A DNA stretch of 6,501 nucleotides from Burkholderiaceae bacterium (GTDB taxonomy: Bacteria; Pseudomonadota; Gammaproteobacteria; Burkholderiales; Burkholderiaceae_E), in contig JALQWJ010000085.1 in NCBI GenBank assembly GCA_023258775.1, forward strand, positions 1 through 6,501. The letters run 5' to 3'. The notes beneath the pieces are model-generated. The model did not search any database, had not been told where the DNA came from, and worked only from the letters and a program-made list of their open reading frames with translations. Every line of letters begins with the position of its first letter. Positions within the stretch are counted from its first letter, which is position 1. The position numbers and the translations under genes are program-made. This document shows, piece after piece, positions 1 through 5,793 of this stretch.

Positions 1-1314
1 CGCCAGGCTGGGCATCGGGTGACAGGCTGTGACGCCAATGTTTATCCTCCGATGAGTGATCAATTGCGAGCACTTGGCATCGACTACGTCGAGGGCTTTT
101 CTGCCGATCAACTCGCCTTTAAGCCAGATTTGTTTGTGATTGGAAATGTGGTCTCGCGTGGTAACCCGCTGATGGAAGCGATCTTGGATGCGCGGCTACC
201 CTATCGATCGGGTCCACAGTGGCTCGGGGAAAATCTGCTAGTTTCAAGACCTGTGCTGGCAATTGCCGGCACGCACGGCAAAACCACAACGACAGCGCTC
301 AGCGCTTACTTGCTTCGCGAGGGTTTAGAACAAGATATTGGTTATTTGATCGGTGGTGTTGCTCACAACTTTGAGTCAAGCGGGCGTTTGGGCTCGCCAA
401 AAGCGCCGTTCGTGATCGAGGCCGACGAATACGACACCGCATTTTTCGATAAACGGTCAAAGTTCGTGCATTATCGACCACAGGTCGCGGTGTTCAATAA
501 TTTAGAATTTGACCACGCAGATATATTCCCTGACCTTGCCGCAATAGAAACCCAATTTCATCACCTGGTGAGAATGATGGCCAGCCAAGCTTATCTTGTG
601 CTTCCTGCCAAGGGGCTCGCCGGTGATGCGCTCGAACGCGTCATTGCCCGTGGCTGCTGGTCGCAAATCGAACGCTTTGGTGATCAACAACATGGGCTCT
701 GGGTGTCCGAGTCAAAAGCGATCGAAGGCGGCCAGATCATGCAACTCTCCAACGGCAGCCAAGGTCTTGGCGAGGTAAAGCTTGCATTATCTGGAGCCTA
801 CAACCGCAATAATTGTCTGGCTGCGCTCACGGCAGCTCGTTGTTTAGGTTTGCAGCCTGAGCGCGCTATTGAGCATCTTTCAGGATTCGCGGGCGTACGT
901 CGGCGGATGGAATGGCGGGGCAGTGTTCGTGATATTGCGGTTTATGATGACTTTGCCCATCATCCGACGGCGATCAAAGCAAGCCTTGAGGCTGCTTGCG
1001 AGCTGGTGCAAGGCCGGGTGATCGCTGTGCTTGAACCAAGGACAAACACCATGAAGCTGGGCACCATGGCGACAAGCCTCTCAGCAAGTCTGCAGGCGGC
1101 TGACTTGGTCTTTTGTTACATGGGTGGTTTGACATGGGACGTCGCTGCTGCACTTTCACCGCTAGGGGCTAAGGCGCAGGTTCATCAAGACATTGATGCG
1201 CTGATTGCGGCCATCGTGCAGATTGCCGAACCGCAAGACAGGATTGTGGTGATGAGTAATGGCGGTTTTGGCGGTATCCATCAACGCTTACTTGATGCGC
1301 TCGCAAAACCTTAA
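1..1314 (+). CDS. mpl: Mpl, UDP-MurNAc : murein tripeptide ligase (5'-truncated by window)
   Basis: This cytoplasmic ligase reattaches the recycled tripeptide L-Ala-gamma-D-Glu-meso-Dap to UDP-N-acetylmuramic acid with ATP, feeding peptidoglycan breakdown products back into wall synthesis. The reading frame is already open at base 1 and its first residues (RQAGHRVTGCDANVYPPMS) align with about residue 21 of E. coli Mpl as I recall it, so about 20 residues, including the start codon and first glycine-rich loop, lie outside the window; the ATG at 19 is internal. Visible Mur-ligase motifs are the ATP P-loop GTHGKTTTT (268-294), IEADEYD (415-435), FFDKRSKF (442-465), NNLEFDHADIF (496-528), YDDFAHHPTAI (943-975), LEPRTNTMK (1030-1056) and a C-terminal SNGGFGGIH. 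FFDKRSKF and EPRTNTMK favour Mpl over its paralogue MurC. The C-terminus ends where the family normally ends. No truncation other than the window edge is seen. Confidence 0.96.
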   Translation, partial: RQAGHRVTGCDANVYPPMSDQLRALGIDYVEGFSADQLAFKPDLFVIGNVVSRGNPLMEAILDARLPYRSGPQWLGENLLVSRPVLAIAGTHGKTTTTALSAYLLREGLEQDIGYLIGGVAHNFESSGRLGSPKAPFVIEADEYDTAFFDKRSKFVHYRPQVAVFNNLEFDHADIFPDLAAIETQFHHLVRMMASQAYLVLPAKGLAGDALERVIARGCWSQIERFGDQQHGLWVSESKAIEGGQIMQLSNGSQGLGEVKLALSGAYNRNNCLAALTAARCLGLQPERAIEHLSGFAGVRRRMEWRGSVRDIAVYDDFAHHPTAIKASLEAACELVQGRVIAVLEPRTNTMKLGTMATSLSASLQAADLVFCYMGGLTWDVAAALSPLGAKAQVHQDIDALIAAIVQIAEPQDRIVVMSNGGFGGIHQRLLDALAKP

Positions 1315-1317
1315 GCC

Positions 1318-1322
1318 AAGAG
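1318..1322 (+). promoter_or_regulatory. Ribosome binding site of the RNase II-like gene
   Basis: AAGAG lies 6 bases before the ATG at 1329, inside the 14-base gap after the mpl stop codon. It supports that ATG over the next in-frame ATG at 1386. Confidence 0.5.
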
Positions 1323-1328
1323 CAAGCC

Positions 1329-3371
1329 ATGGCTGAGCGTCTGCACAGCAGTGGGCCATTTGCCCTTTTTGAGGAGGAGGGGCAGATGCGCTGCGGCAAA
1401 GTACTCGCCGAAGCATCAGCAAGCCTGCAGATCGAGCAAGAAAGCGGGCGTCGCAGCAAAGTCAAACAAACCCAGCTCTTCATGCGGTTTACGCAGCCGG
1501 GTCCCCAAGCATTGCTCGCGCAGTCAAAGGCACTTGCCGCCGAGCTCGATATTGCATTCATTTGGGAAGCATGTGCTGAGGAAGACGCTGCCGACCTCGA
1601 TTTTCTTGCGCTAGCCTCAGCATACTTTGGCGGCAGCCCCAGTGCGGTTGAGGCTTGCGCAATGTTAATGTGCTTGCAAGATTCGCCTGTTTGGTTCTTG
1701 CGACGCGGTCGTGGGCTATTTCGACCGCAGGCTCGTGAGCAGATCGACCGAGCCTTGCAGGCGCTTGAGCGTCGACGCAAACAAGATGAGATGGTCCAGA
1801 CATGGGCAGGTCAATTGGTGAAGGACCAATGGCCTCAAGACTGGCTTGATCCACAGGGTCTAGCCGGGCTGGTGCGTCCGATGGCGCTCTTAGTCAGACC
1901 CGATAAGCAATCGCTCGCATTCAGAGCACTCGATTTGGCCTGTAAAGAGCGTCAGCTTTCAGCAGCGAAGCTGCTTTTGTCTTGCGGACAGTTTGCCTCA
2001 GCCTTGCAATTGCATCAGGAAGTGTTTGCGCAAGAGCAGTTTCCAAAAGGGCTCGAAGTGGCCCTGCCCTCGCTCGAACTCGATCGGGCGATTGCTGCCC
2101 TCAAATTGCAAATCGATTCGCTCGATCAAGCCGTGGTCGAGGCGTTTTCGATTGACGATTCGAGCACGACCGAGATTGACGATGCATTGTCGTTGCGGAT
2201 CAGCTTTGCATCGGATGGGAAAACAATCAGTGAGCTTTGTGTCGGCGTGCATATCGCAATACCCGCCCTGCTCTTAACGCCTGAGAGCCGGTGGGATTCG
2301 ATTGCCAAAGAGCGTATGTCAACTGTGTACGCCCCTGGCCAGAAAATACAAATGCTTCCGGAATCGATCGTGCGCTGCTTTTCGCTTGACGAAGGCAAGC
2401 TTTGTCCCGCGCTTTCGCTGTACGTGCGATTCAATGGGCAATGCGAGGTCGTGGGTGAAGAGACCAAACTTGAGCGGGTAAAGATACGCGCCAATTTGCG
2501 CCATGATGTGCTCGAAAGCAGTATTGATGAACAAGTAATTGAGGACTGGGAGCGTGCTGTTTGGCCCCAGGCTGTGCTTGCTGAGGATCTGATGCAAGCG
2601 CTTGGACAGCTTTGGCGTCTTGCAAAACATTTACAGGCCGATCGTGAAATCGTGCGCGGTAGGCCCGAACCGCGGTTCCGGACCGATTATCACTTTCGTA
2701 TCCTGGGGGAACGCGTGGCGATCGAGCAGCGTCGGCGCGATGCGCCGCTCGATCGGATCGTGGCGGAAATGATGATCCTGGCAAATTCGCGTTGGGGGCG
2801 ATGGTTGGCGTTGAACCGATTGCCGGGTATTTTCAGATCCCAATCGATGGGCCGTGCCCGAATGACCACTCATCCGATCGCCCATCAAGGCCTCGGTGTG
2901 GGCCAGTATGTTTGGGCTACATCGCCGCTGCGACGCTATGCTGATCTGGTTAACCAACGGCAACTTCTTGCGCTGGCAACCCGTCAACGTCCTCCTTTTC
3001 TTCAGGAAAGCGCTGATTTGCATCAGCTGATTGCAGGCTTCGATGCGCGCTATGAAGCTTATAGCGACTATCAGGGCCGGATGGAGCGCTTCTGGTCGAT
3101 GCGTTGGGTGCAACAGATCCAAAACGAAGATAGCCAGCGCGCAGGACGCTTCCGAGCGATCGCCCTGCGCGAGCAGCGCGCTCGCCTCAGGGAGGCGCCC
3201 TTAGTTTTTACGCTTGCTGACATGCCCGAGGGTCACGCGGGGCGGGGCTTGCTGGTGGAGTTCTTGAAAATGGACTGGATTGACTTGACGCTTGAGCTAC
3301 GCATGCTGACTTGGGATGATGAGGCAAGTGATGCGAGCACTGATTCGGATCATGCACATTCGCCTTCTTGA
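1329..3371 (+). CDS. RNase II-family (RNB domain) 3'-5' exoribonuclease
   Basis: This is an RNase II/R-type protein of 680 residues, expected to degrade single-stranded RNA processively from the 3' end in the cytoplasm. Residues 8-54 look like a small RNA-binding beta-barrel (basic stretch GRRSKVKQ at 40-47). A divergent helical region follows, then the RNB domain from about 272. The metal-binding motif is SIDDSSTTEIDDALSL (274-289), with D276, D284 and D285 retained. GVHIAIPA (306-313) matches the VHIADV segment, and WATSPLRRYADLVNQRQL (529-546) matches the TSPIRRY RNA-binding motif. A short S1-like tail spans about 605-660, and the last 18 residues are acidic and Ser-rich. Compared with E. 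coli RNase II, the third acidic residue is Glu282 rather than Asp, and the His before TSP is Trp529. I think these are traits of the betaproteobacterial subgroup, so I give no rnb symbol. It starts 14 bases after mpl and its 3' end overlaps the next gene. Catalytic activity is inferred. Confidence 0.92.
   Translation: MAERLHSSGPFALFEEEGQMRCGKVLAEASASLQIEQESGRRSKVKQTQLFMRFTQPGPQALLAQSKALAAELDIAFIWEACAEEDAADLDFLALASAYFGGSPSAVEACAMLMCLQDSPVWFLRRGRGLFRPQAREQIDRALQALERRRKQDEMVQTWAGQLVKDQWPQDWLDPQGLAGLVRPMALLVRPDKQSLAFRALDLACKERQLSAAKLLLSCGQFASALQLHQEVFAQEQFPKGLEVALPSLELDRAIAALKLQIDSLDQAVVEAFSIDDSSTTEIDDALSLRISFASDGKTISELCVGVHIAIPALLLTPESRWDSIAKERMSTVYAPGQKIQMLPESIVRCFSLDEGKLCPALSLYVRFNGQCEVVGEETKLERVKIRANLRHDVLESSIDEQVIEDWERAVWPQAVLAEDLMQALGQLWRLAKHLQADREIVRGRPEPRFRTDYHFRILGERVAIEQRRRDAPLDRIVAEMMILANSRWGRWLALNRLPGIFRSQSMGRARMTTHPIAHQGLGVGQYVWATSPLRRYADLVNQRQLLALATRQRPPFLQESADLHQLIAGFDARYEAYSDYQGRMERFWSMRWVQQIQNEDSQRAGRFRAIALREQRARLREAPLVFTLADMPEGHAGRGLLVEFLKMDWIDLTLELRMLTWDDEASDASTDSDHAHSPS
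3321..3324 (+). promoter_or_regulatory. Ribosome binding site that decides the tonB-like start
   Basis: GAGG within the RNase coding sequence lies 6 bases before the ATG at 3331. The in-frame ATGs at 3316 and 3352 have no comparable sequence upstream, so 3331 is preferred. Confidence 0.5.
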
Positions 3372-4182
3372 TCCTCTATCAAGAAAGACCCAAGTGATTT
3401 GGGTTGCGGTGGCTGTCTCAGCATTCATGCATCTTGGCTTGTTGTTTACCCCCTGGGCGGCCCTTTTTCAAACACAAAGTCCTAAATTGCCCCTCAGCAT
3501 GGAACTGGTTTTTGTGAATGCGCAAAACGATCTTCCCTTGATCAAGCCCGAGGTACTTGCGCAGGCGCCGATGGCTGCAGGTGGCGACAATGCGATGAGC
3601 GCAAGGTATCGGTCGCCTTATCTCGCAAACCGACTCGATAAAGATCAAGCCCAGCACCAAGCCTTGATCGACGAAGCGCCTCAAGCCGAGCAGCGCCAAG
3701 GCCAAACCTCAGCGATTGCCAAGTCAATGCAGAGAAGCGAGAAAGCGGGGCTTGATTTGGAGCAGGCACGAGCGCTTGCTCGGATTCAAGCGCAAATTGA
3801 CCAGCGCATGGAACACCTATCCAATATGCCGCGGCGTCTGGTCTATGGTGTTAATGCAAAGGCCGTATCCTGGGCAGACTGGGCCGATCGCTGGGTAGCC
3901 AGGATCGAACGTGTTGGCACCCAGCGTTTTGCGGCGCTGGCCAAGCAATCACGATTCGATCGAGTGTTGGTGAGGGTCGATGTGGATCGAAGTGGTCGCG
4001 TTATTAAGCTGGAAATTCATCAGCCCTCACGCTACCCGGAGTTGAATCAGGCAGTACAGGATATTGTTCGTGCAGCCTCGCCCTTTGCAGCCTTTGATGC
4101 TGCGATGCGCGCAGAGGGGGATGTGATCAGCATGGTAAGGTGGTGGTATTTCACCCGCGAAGGGTTGCGAACCGACCTTTAG
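3331..4182 (+). CDS. TonB-family energy transducer
   Basis: This is a TonB-like protein of 283 residues, anchored in the inner membrane and reaching into the periplasm. In the family, the proton motive force is passed through ExbB/ExbD to outer-membrane receptors; which receptor this one serves is unknown. A basic N-terminus precedes one membrane segment (about 22-39) carrying S30-x3-H34, the Ser/His pair of the E. coli TonB anchor (Ser16/His20). Residues 58-97 (MELVFVNAQN... then KPEVLAQAP and a Gly-rich step) resemble the segment seen in betaproteobacterial TonB proteins. The spacer (about 100-165) is Gln/Ala/Arg-rich and probably helical, not the Pro-Glu/Pro-Lys rod of E. coli TonB. WADRWVARIERVG (184-196) and VLVRVDVDRSGRVIKLEI (212-229) begin the C-terminal beta domain, which continues through the ASPFAAF region and ends near WWYF. 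The start overlaps the RNase gene by 41 bases, suggesting translational coupling. No exbB or exbD is present here. Confidence 0.85.
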   Translation: MRALIRIMHIRLLDPLSRKTQVIWVAVAVSAFMHLGLLFTPWAALFQTQSPKLPLSMELVFVNAQNDLPLIKPEVLAQAPMAAGGDNAMSARYRSPYLANRLDKDQAQHQALIDEAPQAEQRQGQTSAIAKSMQRSEKAGLDLEQARALARIQAQIDQRMEHLSNMPRRLVYGVNAKAVSWADWADRWVARIERVGTQRFAALAKQSRFDRVLVRVDVDRSGRVIKLEIHQPSRYPELNQAVQDIVRAASPFAAFDAAMRAEGDVISMVRWWYFTREGLRTDL

Positions 4183-4194
4183 GTAGCGCTTTCC

Positions 4195-5040
4195 ATGAAG
4201 CATTTTGCGGTCATCGGTCATCCGGTTTCGCACAGTCGATCGCCGGCAATTCATCAGGCTTTTGCCAGCCAGTTTGGCCACGCTATTCGCTATTCGCGAG
4301 TCCATGCGACACCCGAGTGCTTTTCCGATGTGCTTGAGGCCTTTCGCGCAGGTGGTGGCGATGGGGTAAATGTGACCCTGCCCTTTAAGCTCGAAGCGTT
4401 TGCAAGGTGTGCACTGGTGAGCGAAAGGGCAAAAGCCGCTGGTGCGGTGAACACCATTGTTTTTCGCGACAGCGAAATCTTTGGCGACAATACCGATGGA
4501 CTGGGTTTGGTTGATGACTTGAGCCTGCGTCTTGGCGTGCGACTTCGTGGTTCATCAGTGATGATTTTTGGGGCAGGGGGAGCCACACGGGGCGTGCTTT
4601 GTCCCCTATTCGAAGCGGGCTGCCGTCATATCAGCGTGGTGAACCGCGATGTGCAAAAAGCCATCGCGCTTTGCGCTGAATTTCAAAACGTACCAGGAAA
4701 TGCTTCGATTCGTGCCCATCCGTATTCGGACCTTGCAACGCTTGCAAAAAGCCAATGCTTTGATGTGCTTATTAATGCAACCTCAGCTGGTTTGAGTGAA
4801 AAAACGCTTGAGGTACCGGAGACGATTTTTGCGAGCAGCAGGCTCGCCTATGACATGGTCTATGCTGCAAAACCAACGGTTTTTATGCAGCAGGCCTTGC
4901 AGGCAGGCTGCCCTGAATCGAGCGATGGATTGGGCATGCTCATTGGGCAGGCTGCGCACGCATATGCGATTTGGCACGGGGTCATGCCGAAGACAGCGCA
5001 GCTTTACAGGGATTTGCGTGCAGAGATCGATGCGGGCTAA
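4195..5040 (+). CDS. aroE: Shikimate dehydrogenase (NADP+)
   Basis: This enzyme reduces 3-dehydroshikimate to shikimate with NADPH in the cytoplasm, the fourth step toward chorismate and aromatic amino acids. The 281-residue protein has the normal AroE length and motifs. The shikimate site is seen in VIGHPVSHSRSPAIH (6-20) and NVTLPFK (59-65, catalytic Lys65), followed by GAVNT (83-87) and NTDG (99-102, catalytic Asp101). The nucleotide-binding loop is GAGGA (126-130). NRDVQK (150-155) is the NADP phosphate-binding loop, with Arg151 kept and Asp152 where Thr is common. INATSAGL (193-200), YDMVY (219-223) and DGLGMLIGQAA (244-254) complete the fold. These features make it AroE rather than YdiB or a quinate dehydrogenase. 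The gene begins 12 bases after the tonB-like stop. Only a weak, distant AGG (4181-4183, overlapping that stop codon) precedes the ATG, so translation may depend on coupling to the upstream gene. Its end overlaps mtgA. Confidence 0.97.
   Translation: MKHFAVIGHPVSHSRSPAIHQAFASQFGHAIRYSRVHATPECFSDVLEAFRAGGGDGVNVTLPFKLEAFARCALVSERAKAAGAVNTIVFRDSEIFGDNTDGLGLVDDLSLRLGVRLRGSSVMIFGAGGATRGVLCPLFEAGCRHISVVNRDVQKAIALCAEFQNVPGNASIRAHPYSDLATLAKSQCFDVLINATSAGLSEKTLEVPETIFASSRLAYDMVYAAKPTVFMQQALQAGCPESSDGLGMLIGQAAHAYAIWHGVMPKTAQLYRDLRAEIDAG
5008..5011 (+). promoter_or_regulatory. Possible ribosome binding site for mtgA, pointing to a GTG start at 5018
   Basis: AGGG inside the 3' end of aroE lies 6 bases before an in-frame GTG at 5018, a better spacing than the GAGA that sits only 3 bases before the ATG at 5030. 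Using the GTG would add four residues (MQRS) and lengthen the overlap with aroE to 23 bases. Confidence 0.35.
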
Positions 5041-5722
5041 GCGGTCTTTTTCGCTGTCAAGGCTGCTCCTTCATCTTGGATTGACTCTTATTGGCTTATT
5101 CGTTTTGCTGCAAAGCTTTTATTTCGTGCAAGTCTTGTGGTTTCGCGTTGCCGATCCTGAGCAAAGTGCTTTCATGGCCGAGCAAGCCAAACAGGTCCAA
5201 CAAATTAAACATCAGCCGGTGGCTTATCAACAAATTGCCGTGCACTTAAAGCGCGCAGTGATCGCTGCCGAAGACCAGCGCTTTGATAAGCACGATGGGA
5301 TTGATTGGGATGCGATCGAAAAGGCCTGGATGCAAAACCGCGATAAAGGCCGCGTGGTACGCGGTGGATCAACCATTACTCAGCAGCTTGCGAAAAATCT
5401 CTTCTTATCAGGGGAACGCAGCTACTGGCGCAAGGCCCAGGAGGCCTTGATCACGCTAATGATTGAAGCGGTCATGGATAAGCAACGCATCTTGCACTTG
5501 TATTTGAATTACGCCGAATGGGGAATTGGCATTTTTGGCGCGCAAGCAGCGGCAAAGCATTACTTCGGCATTTCAGCCTCGCAACTCAATGCCTACCAAG
5601 CAGCGCGTCTCGCTGCGATGTTGCCACGGCCTCGCCACTACGACAAACATCGCGATTCGGCTTTTCTCGCCTCACGAACCGAATTTGTGTTGCGCTGGAT
5701 GGGGCAAATGCAAGTGCCTTGA
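5030..5722 (+). CDS. mtgA: Monofunctional biosynthetic peptidoglycan transglycosylase (GT51)
   Basis: MtgA polymerises lipid II into glycan strands at the outer face of the inner membrane and lacks a penicillin-binding transpeptidase domain. From the ATG at 5030 it has 230 residues, close to the family norm (E. coli about 242). A basic start (MRAKR) precedes one membrane anchor (about 11-38). All GT51 motifs are present in order: EDQRFDKHDGIDW (81-93) with catalytic Glu81; RGGSTITQQLAKNLFLS (111-127); RKAQE (134-138) with Glu138, the second conserved glutamate, 57 residues after the first as in characterised GT51 domains; LHLYLNYAEWGIGIFG (155-170); and AARLAAMLPRP (191-201). The stop at 5720-5722 directly follows the domain, so no transpeptidase domain has been lost. 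The frame stays open upstream to 4796, but that part lies inside aroE and does not look like MtgA. The start overlaps the aroE stop by 11 bases, so the two are probably co-translated. Confidence 0.95.
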   Translation: MRAKRSFSLSRLLLHLGLTLIGLFVLLQSFYFVQVLWFRVADPEQSAFMAEQAKQVQQIKHQPVAYQQIAVHLKRAVIAAEDQRFDKHDGIDWDAIEKAWMQNRDKGRVVRGGSTITQQLAKNLFLSGERSYWRKAQEALITLMIEAVMDKQRILHLYLNYAEWGIGIFGAQAAAKHYFGISASQLNAYQAARLAAMLPRPRHYDKHRDSAFLASRTEFVLRWMGQMQVP

Positions 5723-5793
5723 AACGCTAGTGCCAAGCGATTCTCGATTCGTGCATCAGAATGCTGACTAAGCACTTTCTTGGAGGAAACAAC
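5723..5793 (+). other. 71-base intergenic gap between mtgA and the dehydrogenase gene
   Basis: This is the longest non-coding stretch in the window. It holds the Shine-Dalgarno sequence of the next gene. A 4-bp stem (TGCT at 5762-5765, AGCA at 5771-5774) is followed by mixed CTTTCTT, too weak to call a terminator. TTGAAA at 5719-5724 resembles a -35 box, but no good -10 box lies 16-18 bases downstream. A promoter here is possible but not demonstrated. Confidence 0.5.
5782..5786 (+). promoter_or_regulatory. Strong ribosome binding site favouring a GTG start
   Basis: GGAGG, the clearest Shine-Dalgarno core in the window, lies 7 bases before the GTG at 5794. The in-frame ATGs at 5800 and 5803 are 13 and 16 bases away, so GTG at 5794 is the better start. 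Confidence 0.7.

Noticed and set aside
19..21. ATG at 19 as the start of mpl
   Set aside because: The frame is open back to base 1 and the encoded RQAGHR continues the Mpl alignment, so the true start is upstream of the window.
1169..1780. 203-codon open frame on the minus strand
   Set aside because: It is antisense to the end of mpl and the start of the RNase gene, is rich in Ser, Arg and Ala as expected of a shadow frame, and has no recognisable domain.
2431..2784. 117-codon open frame on the minus strand
   Set aside because: It is antisense to the RNB domain and overlaps other shadow frames; the coding signal belongs to the + strand.
2631..3122. 163-codon open frame on the minus strand
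   Set aside because: It is antisense to the best conserved part of the RNB domain and shows no motif of its own.
4796..5029. Upstream extension of the mtgA frame to an ATG at 4796
   Set aside because: It lies wholly inside aroE in another frame, would add 78 residues with no MtgA likeness, and the membrane anchor and normal family length fit a start at 5018-5030.
5719..5748. Possible sigma-70 promoter starting with TTGAAA
   Set aside because: The TTGAAA spans the mtgA stop codon and no hexamer 16-18 bases downstream resembles TATAAT.
5762..5780. Possible terminator hairpin after mtgA
   Set aside because: The stem is only 4 bp (TGCT/AGCA) and the following CTTTCTT is not a proper T-run.
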